Assembly (NCBI GenBank): GCA_022779365.1
Contig: JALFSI010000034.1
Location: 1-64,000 of the forward strand
Direction of reading: 5' to 3'
Source: CAG-170 sp022779365
Lineage (GTDB): Bacteria > Bacillota > Clostridia > Oscillospirales > Oscillospiraceae
DNA length: 64,000 bases
Part shown: positions 26,860 through 35,840 of the stretch, piece by piece
How the letters are laid out: each line of letters begins with the position of its first letter
Position numbering within the stretch: position 1 is the first letter of the stretch
Position numbers and translations under genes: made by a program
Notes under the pieces: model-generated
Told to the model about the DNA's origin: nothing
Databases searched by the model: none
The model's input: only the letters and a program-made list of their open reading frames with translations

Positions 26860-28207
26860 GAAAAGACGCTTTATCCCCCTGCGCCTGCGGCTGCTGGCGG
26901 TCATGCTGGCGGGGCTGCTGCTGGCGGCGGGGATGTATCTGCTGTGCAACGCCGTCATGGATGAGGTCATCGTCCGCACCTACATGAGCGAGAGCGCCGT
27001 GCGCGCGCGCAACACCAGGACCATGGAGCGCTTTCAGCGCTATGTGCAGGACAATCATCTCTCCTCGCGTGACACCGAAGCCATCGCCCGCTGGACGATG
27101 GCGGAAAAGGACATCTACATCCTCTTTTACCAGAACGAGCGGCTGGCGCTGGAGGCGGGCTGGTGGGGCATCGACATGAGCGGCAGCGGCGACGATACGG
27201 CGACGCTCCCCGCGTCGATGGAGCTCTACCCCGTGAGCTTTTTGGACGGCTTGTTTCAGGCGGTCGTGTACGATTTTTCCGAGCAGACGCTCTACACCCT
27301 CGCCACGATCGGCTCGCTGGTGCTGGGCTGCGCGGTGTTCGCGCTGGTGATGCTGCTGTATAACGAGCGCATCACCCACTCCATCATCGCCCTCGCTCAT
27401 CAGGTCGAGCGCATCGGGCAGGGCGATCTGGAGCACGCGATGCAAAGTAGCCGCCGCGACGAGCTGGGCGGACTGGTGCGCAGCGTGGACGCCATGCGCT
27501 GCTCCATTTTGGACAAAACGCAGGAGGAGGTGCTGGCGCGCCAGAAAAACAGCGAGCTCATCACCGCCATGTCGCACGATCTGCGCAATCCCCTCACTGC
27601 GCTCATGGGCTATCTGGAGCTGGCGCGCAGCGGGCAGTACCGCTCGGAGGACGAGCTGCGCCAGTATATTTCCGCCAGCTACGAAAAGGCTGCGCAGCTC
27701 CGCCAGCTCACCGACCGGCTGTTCCGCTACACCACGCTCTACGGCGCTGACGATGTGACCGCCGACCTGCAATATTACGACGCGCACATCCTGGTCGGGC
27801 AGCTCACGGGCGAGGTCACGGCGCTGCTGGAGCAGTACGGCTTTACCGTCCGCGCCGCTGTCGCGCCGCTCTCGTGCAGTGTGTGTCTGGATATGCTGCT
27901 TTTAAAGCGCGTGACCGACAATCTGCTCGACAATGTCCGCAAATACGCCGATCCCGCACAGCCGGTGCACATCGCCGTGCAGCAGGACGGCGCGTGGCTG
28001 TCCATGTGCATAGACAACGCCATCCGCCGCGACCCCGACCGCACGCAGAGCAACCGCATCGGTCTGCGCGCGTGCCGCAAGCTGCTGGAGCAGATGCACG
28101 GGCAGTTCGTCACCCATGAAGAAAACGGGCGCTTCTGCGCCGAGCTGCTCCTCCCTGCGGGAAGCGCAGCAGTGACAGAGGAACGACCGCAACCCCCCAC
28201 GGAATAA
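26852..28207 (+). CDS. Sensor histidine kinase
   Basis: A 451-residue membrane kinase starting with TTG. Transmembrane helices lie at about 12-33 and 148-170, enclosing an extracellular sensor region of about 115 residues. A HAMP linker covers about 170-222. The dimerisation domain has phospho-acceptor H242 in AMSHDLRNPLTAL. The ATPase domain has a normal N box (DNLLDNVRKYA), but the G1 box reads IDNAIRRD rather than DxGxG, and the G2 box is reduced to RIGL. Such degenerate boxes occur in active Firmicutes kinases, so activity is still expected. The partner is the overlapping response regulator. The ligand is unknown. Confidence 0.92.
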   Translation: MTEKRRFIPLRLRLLAVMLAGLLLAAGMYLLCNAVMDEVIVRTYMSESAVRARNTRTMERFQRYVQDNHLSSRDTEAIARWTMAEKDIYILFYQNERLALEAGWWGIDMSGSGDDTATLPASMELYPVSFLDGLFQAVVYDFSEQTLYTLATIGSLVLGCAVFALVMLLYNERITHSIIALAHQVERIGQGDLEHAMQSSRRDELGGLVRSVDAMRCSILDKTQEEVLARQKNSELITAMSHDLRNPLTALMGYLELARSGQYRSEDELRQYISASYEKAAQLRQLTDRLFRYTTLYGADDVTADLQYYDAHILVGQLTGEVTALLEQYGFTVRAAVAPLSCSVCLDMLLLKRVTDNLLDNVRKYADPAQPVHIAVQQDGAWLSMCIDNAIRRDPDRTQSNRIGLRACRKLLEQMHGQFVTHEENGRFCAELLLPAGSAAVTEERPQPPTE

Positions 28208-28218
28208 GGAGGACCGCT

Positions 28219-30741
28219 ATGAAAAGAAACACACCCATCCGCCTGCTGGCGCTCGTTCTGGCGCTGGCGATGCTGCTGTGCGGCTGCGCCGCGAGCGGCA
28301 AGCAGGATACGGCTTCGCCCGACGCGAGCGGCAGCCAGAAAACAAATGGCAGCGCGGCGGCAAGCGAGCTTGCCAGCAAGTACACCTACACCGCCAAGTA
28401 TTTTAACGCCCCCAGCGCCGCGCAGTATGTGAGCGCGAGCTGCATGGCGGACGGCGCGCTCTACCTCGCCGCAGCGCAGGATGGCGAGCTGCGCACCTAC
28501 ACCGACGAGGCAAGCGGCGAAAGCTACCAGTATAACGAGACCGGCTATCAGATCTACAAAATGGATCTTGCGACCGGCGAGTCCACACCCATCGGCGCGC
28601 TCATCACCGATCCGCGGGAGGCGGACGCCGAGGGCTGGACCATTTCGCAGAGCCTATTTGACCTTCAGCCGGGCAAGGACGGCTCTGTGTGGCTGTTTTT
28701 GAACGTCAACCGCTCGCGGCTGAATCTGCCGGAGAATTTTGACCCCGAGACCGATGACCGCTATAGCTACTACGAGGACGGCGGCAACGTCATCCGTGCC
28801 GTCGAGCTGGCGGCAGACGGCAGTATCAAGCAGGATCTGACGCTCGACCCCGGCGAGACAGCAAGACCGCAGGCAGGCGACTACGTCTCCTTCTATCCGC
28901 AGCGCGTGCTCATCACGAGTGACGGCTCGTTTGCCGCCGCGTCCGACCGATACGCATACCTGTGGAGCGCCGACGGCACGCTCGCCGCAGCGCTCGACAA
29001 TGAGAGCTATGCCGACCTGAAGCGCCTGAACGCCGACACCATCGGCGTGGTGAGCTATACAGGCGACAGCATGAAGTTCCAGGCGCTCGACGCCGCGTCA
29101 AAGAGCTGGGGCGAGACCATCACACTGCCGGACAGAGCGTGGAATCCTCTGCCCGGAAATAGCCAGTACGACTTCTTCTACAACAACGACACCGCCCTGT
29201 ATGGCTATAAGACCGACAGCGGCAAGGAAGAAAAGCTCGTGGACTGGCTCGCCTGCGACGTGAACAGCGACTCCATCAACGGCGTCTATGTGGACGATTC
29301 CGGCAAGGTCTGCGCCATCCTGCGCGGCTCGAGCGTCGACTACGGCTACTCCATCGGCGGCATGAGCGTCGCCACCGCGACGAATGACGCTCCCGGCTCT
29401 CCGGGCGCGAGCGCGTCCGGCTGGCAGGTCGCCGTGCTCACGCCGACCGACGCGGCAGAAGTGACGGAAAAGCAGGAGCTGACGCTCGCGTGCCTGTATC
29501 TGCCCTCGACGCTGCGCGCCCAAATTCTCGCCTTTAACCGCGCGAGCGACAAATACAGGATTGTCGTGCGCGATTATTCGGAGTATAATACGGACGAGGA
29601 TTACACTGCGGGTCTGACCAAGCTCAACACCGAGATCCTCTCCGGCAATGTCCCCGATATGATCTGCACCAACCAGCTTCCCGTTGCGCAGTACGCCGCC
29701 AAGGGCGTGCTGGAGGAGCTGTGGCAGTACATCGACGCTGACCCCGAGCTCTCCCGCGACCAGCTTCTTACGCAGCCGCTGGAGGCGATGCAGACCGGGG
29801 ACGGGCTGTATCAGATCACCGATTCGTTTGCCATCTCCACGGCGGTGGCGCTCGGTAAGGTCGTGGACGGCTACGACAAGTGGACGGTGGACGCGGCAAA
29901 GGACGCGCTGACAAAGCTCCAGCCAAACGCGACGTACTTTAACGTCACCTCCGCCAAGTCGGATGTGCTGAGCCAGTGCGTGTCGCGCACGGCAGGCGAC
30001 TTTGTGGACTGGCAGACGGGCAAGTGCTCGTTCGACAGCCCGGAGTTCGCCGCCCTGCTGGAGTTTGCCAACAGCTTCCAGGATACGTTTGATTACGAGC
30101 ACTTTGACTGGAGCGACTATACGGACGACAGCCTGCGCATCGCAAACGGCGAGCAGCTCGTCGCCCCGGCGTATATCTCGTCGTTTGACGACCTGCGCTA
30201 TTACGACGGCGTGCTCAAGGGCGACGCCCGCTACATCGGCTGGCCCACCGGCAGCGGCGAGGGCGGCACGGTGTTTGAGCCGGGCACGTCCCTTGCCATG
30301 ACCACCCGCTGCGCCGACAAGGACGCCGCGTGGCAGTTCATGCGCGCCATGCTGACCGATACGCCGAGCGACATCTGGACGTTCCCCGTGAACCGCGCGC
30401 TGTTTGAAAAAGCGGCGAAGCTCATCATGACGCCCGAGTATCTGACCGATGAAAACGGCAACTACGTTCTGGACGAAAACGGCGATAAAATTGAGCAGAG
30501 CCAGGGCGGCATGGGCATGGGAAACGGCGAAATGGTGGAGCTCTATGCCATGACGCAGGCGCAGTACGATCAGCTCCTCGCGCTGATCGACTCCGCCAGC
30601 GGCACCACAAGCTATGATATGAACATCAACAACATCATCACCGAGGAGGCCGGCGCGTATTTTGCCGGCGAAAAGAGCGTGCAGGACACTGCCGCGGCGA
30701 TCAACAACCGCGTGGGTCTGTACGTCGCGGAGCAGCGATAA
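28219..30741 (+). CDS. Large extracellular solute-binding lipoprotein with an N-terminal propeller-like region
   Basis: An 840-residue lipoprotein; the signal peptide ends at LLCGC (Cys23). Residues about 45-410 contain repeated strands with patterns such as GALYLAAAQDG and GSVWLFLNVN, suggesting a beta-propeller. From about 425 the protein resembles family 1 carbohydrate-binding proteins (ILAFNRASDKYRIVVRDYSEY, then FEPGTSLAMTTRCADKDAAW). It is nearly twice the length of a normal binding protein. Two sugar-type permease genes follow, so it is likely the receptor of that importer. A role in sensing for the upstream two-component system is possible. The ligand is unknown. Confidence 0.85.
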   Translation: MKRNTPIRLLALVLALAMLLCGCAASGKQDTASPDASGSQKTNGSAAASELASKYTYTAKYFNAPSAAQYVSASCMADGALYLAAAQDGELRTYTDEASGESYQYNETGYQIYKMDLATGESTPIGALITDPREADAEGWTISQSLFDLQPGKDGSVWLFLNVNRSRLNLPENFDPETDDRYSYYEDGGNVIRAVELAADGSIKQDLTLDPGETARPQAGDYVSFYPQRVLITSDGSFAAASDRYAYLWSADGTLAAALDNESYADLKRLNADTIGVVSYTGDSMKFQALDAASKSWGETITLPDRAWNPLPGNSQYDFFYNNDTALYGYKTDSGKEEKLVDWLACDVNSDSINGVYVDDSGKVCAILRGSSVDYGYSIGGMSVATATNDAPGSPGASASGWQVAVLTPTDAAEVTEKQELTLACLYLPSTLRAQILAFNRASDKYRIVVRDYSEYNTDEDYTAGLTKLNTEILSGNVPDMICTNQLPVAQYAAKGVLEELWQYIDADPELSRDQLLTQPLEAMQTGDGLYQITDSFAISTAVALGKVVDGYDKWTVDAAKDALTKLQPNATYFNVTSAKSDVLSQCVSRTAGDFVDWQTGKCSFDSPEFAALLEFANSFQDTFDYEHFDWSDYTDDSLRIANGEQLVAPAYISSFDDLRYYDGVLKGDARYIGWPTGSGEGGTVFEPGTSLAMTTRCADKDAAWQFMRAMLTDTPSDIWTFPVNRALFEKAAKLIMTPEYLTDENGNYVLDENGDKIEQSQGGMGMGNGEMVELYAMTQAQYDQLLALIDSASGTTSYDMNINNIITEEAGAYFAGEKSVQDTAAAINNRVGLYVAEQR

Positions 30742-30755
30742 CTTTTTACAACCCC

Positions 30756-30781
30756 CCCGGAGCAGCCCTTGCTGCTCCGGG
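30756..30781 (+). other. Intercistronic hairpin behind the solute-binding gene
   Basis: A perfect stem CCCGGAGCAGC / GCTGCTCCGGG with a four-base loop and no U-run, 15 bases after the stop codon. It probably stabilises the upstream message, as at 3409-3432. Confidence 0.55.
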
Positions 30782-30808
30782 CATACGCAATCCTAAGGAG
30801 GGACGCCC

Positions 30809-31696
30809 ATGCGCCCGAAGCTCAAGAAACTCAACAACAGGCTGCGCGATTTTCTGCACTCGATGTATTTTTCAGGACCGAGCTTTCTGGGAATGCTGGT
30901 GTTTTTCATCGTGCCGTTCGGCGTGGTCGTGTACTACTCGTTCATCACCGGCGCGATGGACAGCAGCTTCGCGGGGCTGAAAAACTACATAAACGTCCTG
31001 AATAACGAAGCCTTCAAGATCGCGGTGCACAATACGGCGGTATTTTCCGCGCTGGCGGTGCCGCTGGCGGTGGTTTTATCGCTGTCGCTGGCGCTGATGC
31101 TGGAGGCGCGCATCCCGATGAAAAGCCAGCTCCGCACGTTCTTTTTAAGCCCCATGATGGTGCCCATCGCGTCCATCATTCTGGTGTGGCAGGTACTGTT
31201 CCACTACAACGGCGTGATGAATGAGTTCATCGCCATTTTCGGCGCGGACAAGATCGACTGGTTAAAATCCGACTACTGTCTGCTTGTCATCGTGCTGCTG
31301 TTTTTGTGGAAAAACCTCGGCTACAACATGATCTTATTTATGGCGGCGCTCAACAACATCCCGAAAGAAATGCTGGAAGCGGCGGAGCTGGACGGTGCAT
31401 CGGGCTGGTATCAGCTCATCCACATCAAGCTGCGGTTTCTGTCGCCCACGGTGCTGTTTGTGACGATCCTGTCCATCATCAACTCGTTTAAGGTGTTCCG
31501 CGAGATCTACCTGCTCACGGGCGACTACCCCTACACAGGGCTGTATATGATGCAGCATTTCATGAACAATATGTTCAACAACCTCGATTATCAGAAGCTC
31601 TCGGCGGCGGCGGTGCTGCTGGCGCTGGTCATCATCGTGCTCGTCGCCATCCTCTTCGCGGTGGAGAACTACTTCGGAAAGGATGTGGAAGGATGA
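30809..31696 (+). CDS. Sugar-type ABC transporter permease (MalF-like)
   Basis: A 295-residue permease with six membrane segments. The EAA loop EAAELDGASGWYQLIHIKLRFL (about residues 188-208), contacting the ATPase, is typical of the MalF/UgpA group. GGAGGG precedes the ATG at 30809. The stop overlaps the start of the second permease (ATGA), so the two are translated together. It forms the membrane channel with the next gene. No ATPase gene is present in the operon, so a shared multi-sugar ATPase such as MsmX is likely to drive it. Confidence 0.93.
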   Translation: MRPKLKKLNNRLRDFLHSMYFSGPSFLGMLVFFIVPFGVVVYYSFITGAMDSSFAGLKNYINVLNNEAFKIAVHNTAVFSALAVPLAVVLSLSLALMLEARIPMKSQLRTFFLSPMMVPIASIILVWQVLFHYNGVMNEFIAIFGADKIDWLKSDYCLLVIVLLFLWKNLGYNMILFMAALNNIPKEMLEAAELDGASGWYQLIHIKLRFLSPTVLFVTILSIINSFKVFREIYLLTGDYPYTGLYMMQHFMNNMFNNLDYQKLSAAAVLLALVIIVLVAILFAVENYFGKDVEG

Positions 31697-32577
31697 AGAA
31701 AAAACGCTATTTTTCGCGCGGTGTGCTGACGCTGCTGGCATTTTTGTTCGCAGTGCTGTTTCTGCTGCCCACGGTACTCACGATCACGAACTCGTTCATG
31801 ACGCAAAGCGAGATCACCGCCAACTACGGGCAGATCTTCCAGAACGCGTCCTCCGGCGCAAAGAGCTTCATCGCCAAGACCATCAACCTGAAATTCATCC
31901 CCGATAAGGTCAGCTTCAGCCAGTATTTTACGGTGCTGCTGAAAAGCCCGGACTATCTGCTGAAATTCTGGAACTCGGTGATCTTAGTCGTGCCGATCGT
32001 GCTGGCGCAGCTCATGGTCGCATCCATCGCCGCCTACGGCTTTACGCGCTGGCGCGGCAGGGTGCGCGACGGCATCTTCTTTGCGTATGTGATCCTGATG
32101 CTCATGCCGTATCAGGTCACGCTCGTGCCGAACTATCTCGTGAGCGACTGGCTCGGCATCCTCAACACCCGCTGGGCGATCATCCTGCCGGGCGCGTTCG
32201 CGCCGTTTTCGGTGTTTCTGCTCACAAAATTCATGCGCCGCATCCCCAAGTCGCTCATCGAGTCGGCTAAATTAGACGGCGCGGGCGAATGGCAGATCTT
32301 CTGGAACATTTGCCTGCCGCAGTGCCGCAGCGCGCTGTATTCCATCGCCATTCTGGTGTTCATCGACTACTGGAACATGGTGGAGCAGCCGCTCATTCTC
32401 CTGCCGAACGCGGATATGCAGCCGCTGTCGGTGTATCTTTCCAAAATCAACGCCGGCGAGATCGGCGTGGCATTCGCCGTGGCAGTCATTTACATGATCC
32501 CCGGACTGCTGCTGTTTTTGCACGGCGAGGCATATCTGGTGGAGGGCATTGCCTACTCCGGCTCGGTGAAAGGATAA
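31693..32577 (+). CDS. Sugar-type ABC transporter permease (MalG-like)
   Basis: A 294-residue permease of the MalG/UgpE group with six membrane segments. The ATPase-contacting loop ESAKLDGAGEWQIFWNICLP is at about residues 191-210. An extracytoplasmic stretch of about 50 residues lies after the first helix, longer than usual for the group. The start overlaps the first permease by four bases. The gene ends 15 bases before the HlyD-type gene, which suggests one transcript for import and adaptor genes. Confidence 0.93.
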   Translation: MKKKRYFSRGVLTLLAFLFAVLFLLPTVLTITNSFMTQSEITANYGQIFQNASSGAKSFIAKTINLKFIPDKVSFSQYFTVLLKSPDYLLKFWNSVILVVPIVLAQLMVASIAAYGFTRWRGRVRDGIFFAYVILMLMPYQVTLVPNYLVSDWLGILNTRWAIILPGAFAPFSVFLLTKFMRRIPKSLIESAKLDGAGEWQIFWNICLPQCRSALYSIAILVFIDYWNMVEQPLILLPNADMQPLSVYLSKINAGEIGVAFAVAVIYMIPGLLLFLHGEAYLVEGIAYSGSVKG

Positions 32578-32592
32578 TAAGAGGTGCAAGCT

Positions 32593-34488
32593 ATGGAAAT
32601 GAAAGTCAAACGCAGAGAATGGGTCAAGACCGCCGCCATCATCTTTCTGGTGATTTTGCTGGTGCTGACGTTTTTCTCGAACACGATCATGAACTACTCC
32701 CTGCCGGAGGTGGCGACGCAGAGCGTCCAGTCCGGCACCATCAACGCAAAAATTCGCGGCACGGGCACGGTGGCGGCGAATGAGTCCTACGAGGTGACGG
32801 TCGAGCAGTCGCATAAGGTCGCCAGCGTCCTTGTCAAGGAGGGGCAGGAGGTCAAGGTAGACGACGTACTCTTCCGCTTTGAGGGCGGCGAGAGCGATGA
32901 GCTGAAAGCCGCGCAGGATGCACTGGATCAGGCGGAGCAGGGCTACGAAAAGAGCCTGATCGAGGCGGGCAACGCCGCCGCCAAGGAAAACCGCGAAATT
33001 CAGAAGGCGCGCGACGCCTATAATGAGGCATTGGCGGTGTATCAGCAGTACAGCACGATGAGCGCCTCGCAGATCGCCACCAAGCTGGCAGAGGCAGAGA
33101 TCAAGCTGAAGGATTTGCAAATCGAAAGCTCGCAGGCACAGCAGGATTACGACAACGCCAAGGCGGAATATGACCAGCTTGCTTCGCAAATTTCCGGTCT
33201 GGAAACAGATATTAGCGGTTATGAGAAATTAGTCGCAAGCGCACAGAGCGATCTGGATTCTCTGGAGGATAAAAAGCGTGCTGCGGACAGTGCAGATGCA
33301 GAACTGACCGGCACGAAAGCGGCTTATGGTGAGAATTATGATAGATTCCTGAGCATGGTCGGCGGCGACTCAGATAAAGCGGCAGTATATGCGGCAGATC
33401 TGACCTTAATGCGAAGCACGCTTGGGTTGGACGACGCTACGGCAACGGCATTTTCAGCAGCATTTAAGGCGATCTCGGAGGCGACCGCTGCAAAGGAAAA
33501 GGCAGATAACGATCTTTCTCGCGCGTGCAGGGGCGGAGATTACGCAAGCGCCTATGCAGAGCTGGAAAGTGAAAAGACTTCGGCAGAAAATAACCTTGCC
33601 GATGCCGAGGGCGAACTCCGCAGACTCAAAAAGCAGCAAGGCGACGAGGATTATCTCAACGACCTGAAATATGCCGTAACTGAGGCAAATCAGGCTGTCA
33701 CCGACCAGCAGGCGGAATACGACAAGCTCTCCAAGGCCTCGTCTGCCGCCGCCACGATGAAGTCCGCAAAGGATACACTCGAAAACCTTGTGTTTGAGCA
33801 GAATCTTGCCGATTCGGCGAGCGTGGACATGAAGGCGGCGAAGGAATCCATCGAAAAGCAGCGCAAAAACGTCGAAAAGCTCCAGAAGGAGTCGGAGGGC
33901 GGCGAGGTCAAGTCGCCGGTGAACGGCACGATCTCGTCTCTGGCCATCTCCGCCGGGCAGACGGCAAACGCCGGCACGACGCTGGCGAAGATCGACGTGA
34001 CCGACCGCGGCTATACTCTCAAGATCCCCGTCACGAACGAGCAGGCGAAGAAGGTCACCATCGGCGAAAAGGCGGAGCTGGTCAACTTCTGGTGGGGCGG
34101 CGACGACATCTCCGCCACACTGGAATCCATCGGCACAGATCCCGCCAATCCCAGCTCGGGCAAGCAGCTCACGTTCCGTCTGGACGGCGCGGTCGAGCCG
34201 GGGCAGAGCATCACGCTGTCCATCGGGCAGAAGAGTGCGAATTATGACTGCCTCGTGCCCAATTCCGCCGTGCGCAGCGATAACAACGGCTCGTTCGTGC
34301 TGCTCGTCACGTCCAAGAGCAGCCCCCTCGGCAACCGCTACACCGCCACGCGCGTGTCGGTGAACGTGCTCGCCTCCGACGATACGAGCACCGCCGTGAC
34401 GGGTCTGTCCGCGGGTGATTTCGTGCTGACCACGTCCAGCAAGCCCGTGTCCTCCGGGATGCAGGTGCGGCTGGCGGATGAGAGCTGA
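32593..34488 (+). CDS. HlyD/MacA-family periplasmic-adaptor-like membrane fusion protein
   Basis: A 631-residue protein with an N-terminal anchor helix (about 11-30). A biotinyl-lipoyl-like half (VEQSHKVASVLVKEGQEVKVDD) follows. The very long coiled coil (about 95-430) leads to the second lipoyl half (SPVNGTISSLAISAGQ) and beta-barrel domains with VPNSAVRSDN near the end. The gene start is ATG 32593; GAGGTG lies six bases upstream. The coiled-coil part between about 33180 and 33700 is richer in A+T and uses codons such as GCA, GAT and TTA more than its flanks, suggesting recombination. It probably works with the FtsX-like protein encoded next. Confidence 0.87.
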   Translation: MEMKVKRREWVKTAAIIFLVILLVLTFFSNTIMNYSLPEVATQSVQSGTINAKIRGTGTVAANESYEVTVEQSHKVASVLVKEGQEVKVDDVLFRFEGGESDELKAAQDALDQAEQGYEKSLIEAGNAAAKENREIQKARDAYNEALAVYQQYSTMSASQIATKLAEAEIKLKDLQIESSQAQQDYDNAKAEYDQLASQISGLETDISGYEKLVASAQSDLDSLEDKKRAADSADAELTGTKAAYGENYDRFLSMVGGDSDKAAVYAADLTLMRSTLGLDDATATAFSAAFKAISEATAAKEKADNDLSRACRGGDYASAYAELESEKTSAENNLADAEGELRRLKKQQGDEDYLNDLKYAVTEANQAVTDQQAEYDKLSKASSAAATMKSAKDTLENLVFEQNLADSASVDMKAAKESIEKQRKNVEKLQKESEGGEVKSPVNGTISSLAISAGQTANAGTTLAKIDVTDRGYTLKIPVTNEQAKKVTIGEKAELVNFWWGGDDISATLESIGTDPANPSSGKQLTFRLDGAVEPGQSITLSIGQKSANYDCLVPNSAVRSDNNGSFVLLVTSKSSPLGNRYTATRVSVNVLASDDTSTAVTGLSAGDFVLTTSSKPVSSGMQVRLADES

Positions 34489-35575
34489 GATGGGCGGCGG
34501 CAAATTTCTGCGCGGCGAAGAAAAGCCGCGCCTGAGCACAAGGCAGCTCGTGCTGCTGATCGTCGCGGTCGTGCTGCTGCTCCTCGCGCTGCTGTGCGCG
34601 CTGGGGCTGCACCGCGTGCGAAACGCCCTCATCACACAGTCGGCGGCAAAGGCATGGCGCGGCGAGAGCGAGATGCGCTTCGCACAGCTTTCCGTCTTCC
34701 TGCCGAACGATCATCTCGCCACGGAGGACGACGTGCGCTCGTTCCGGCAGGCGCTCGATTCCGCGCTCGTCACCGCGTCGCTCGAAGCGCCGGAGGGCGG
34801 CAGCCTCTATGACGACGCGTACTCCGGCACAGCGAGCCTGACCGTACAGAACGGCAAAAAATCGGTCAGCGTCAAGACCGTCGGCGTGGGCGGGGACTTT
34901 TTCCTGTTCCATCCGCTGCGGCTCATCTCCGGCAGCTACCTGACGGCGGACGATTTCATGCGCGACCGCGTCGTGCTCGACGAAAACCTCGCCTGGGCGC
35001 TGTTCGGCAGCAGCGACGTCGCCGGCATGAGCGTGACCATCAACGGGCTGCAATACCCCATCGCGGGCGTGGTGGCGCGTGAGGACGATTTTGCCACCAA
35101 AAAGGCGTACACCGACGACGTGGGGATGTTCATGTGCATTGAGGCGATGAACGCCATTTCCGAGACAAAGCTCTCGTGCTACGAGCTGGTCGCGCCGAAT
35201 ATGGTGTCCGGCTTTGCCTACAACATCGTGCAGGAGAAATTCAAGCCCGACGGCGGCGTGATCGTGGAGAACAGCAAGCGCTTTTCCACGTTCAGCCTGC
35301 TGGACATCGTGCTGAATTTCGGCACGCGGTCGATGAATGAAAAGGGCATCCTGTACCCCTATTGGGAGAACGCCGCGCGGATGTGCGAGGACTACGCCGC
35401 GCTGTACCTGCTGGGGCTGGTGCTGTTTTTGATCTACCCCATCGTGCTGGCGATCGTCTGGCTGGTAAAGCTCATTCGTAATACCGCCGAGCGCGTCGGC
35501 GAAGAGGTCGCCGAGACCGTGGAGCAGAAGATCGAGGAAAACAAGGAAAAGCACTATACCCGCACCGGGATATGA
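34478..35575 (+). CDS. FtsX/MacB-like protein reduced to two membrane helices
   Basis: A 365-residue protein with helix 1 at about 23-45, an extracytoplasmic MacB-PCD-like domain (about 50-300; note the stretch LISGSYLTADDF and NGLQYPIAGVVARED) and one or two hydrophobic segments at about 310-335. A charged cytoplasmic tail follows. Normal FtsX/MacB permeases have three more helices and pair with an ATPase; both are lacking here. The start used overlaps the HlyD-type gene by 11 bases; ATG 34490 is an equally possible start. It is probably an accessory or scaffold of the adaptor rather than a transporter. Confidence 0.75.
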   Translation: MRAEMGGGKFLRGEEKPRLSTRQLVLLIVAVVLLLLALLCALGLHRVRNALITQSAAKAWRGESEMRFAQLSVFLPNDHLATEDDVRSFRQALDSALVTASLEAPEGGSLYDDAYSGTASLTVQNGKKSVSVKTVGVGGDFFLFHPLRLISGSYLTADDFMRDRVVLDENLAWALFGSSDVAGMSVTINGLQYPIAGVVAREDDFATKKAYTDDVGMFMCIEAMNAISETKLSCYELVAPNMVSGFAYNIVQEKFKPDGGVIVENSKRFSTFSLLDIVLNFGTRSMNEKGILYPYWENAARMCEDYAALYLLGLVLFLIYPIVLAIVWLVKLIRNTAERVGEEVAETVEQKIEENKEKHYTRTGI

Positions 35576-35578
35576 GGA

Positions 35579-35615
35579 ATGCGCCCTTGCCGTTTGGCGG
35601 CAAGGGCGCATTTTT
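35579..35615 (+). terminator. Terminator of the two-component/transport operon
   Basis: A fourteen-base stem (ATGCGCCCTTGCCG / CGGCAAGGGCGCAT) followed by TTTTTAG, starting four bases after the last stop codon. Confidence 0.9.
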
Positions 35616-35619
35616 AGTC

Positions 35620-35840
35620 ATAACGTAGGGGCGGGGCTTGCCCCTCCCGGCAGAAGGCAACCACATATTTTGCGTGCCATCCCGCGAAACGGTGCGCATC
35701 CTTGCCTCCCCCTTTGGGGGAGGTGTCCGAGCGCAGCGACGGACGGAGAGGGTCAATAAGGAAGACCCTCTCCGTCGCCTTCGGCGACAGCTCTCCCAGA
35801 GGGAGAGCCAAGTACCCTCTCAGTCAGCTTCTTACAGCTC
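35620..35840. repeat. Palindromic repeat block B
   Basis: It contains a GGGGCGGGGCTTGCCCCTCC hairpin and an inverted pair of the shared modules CCTCCCCCTTTGGGGGAGG and CTCTCCCAGAGGGAGAG, separated by a short A+T-rich spacer. It fills the gap between two convergent genes. No coding potential was found. Confidence 0.8.
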
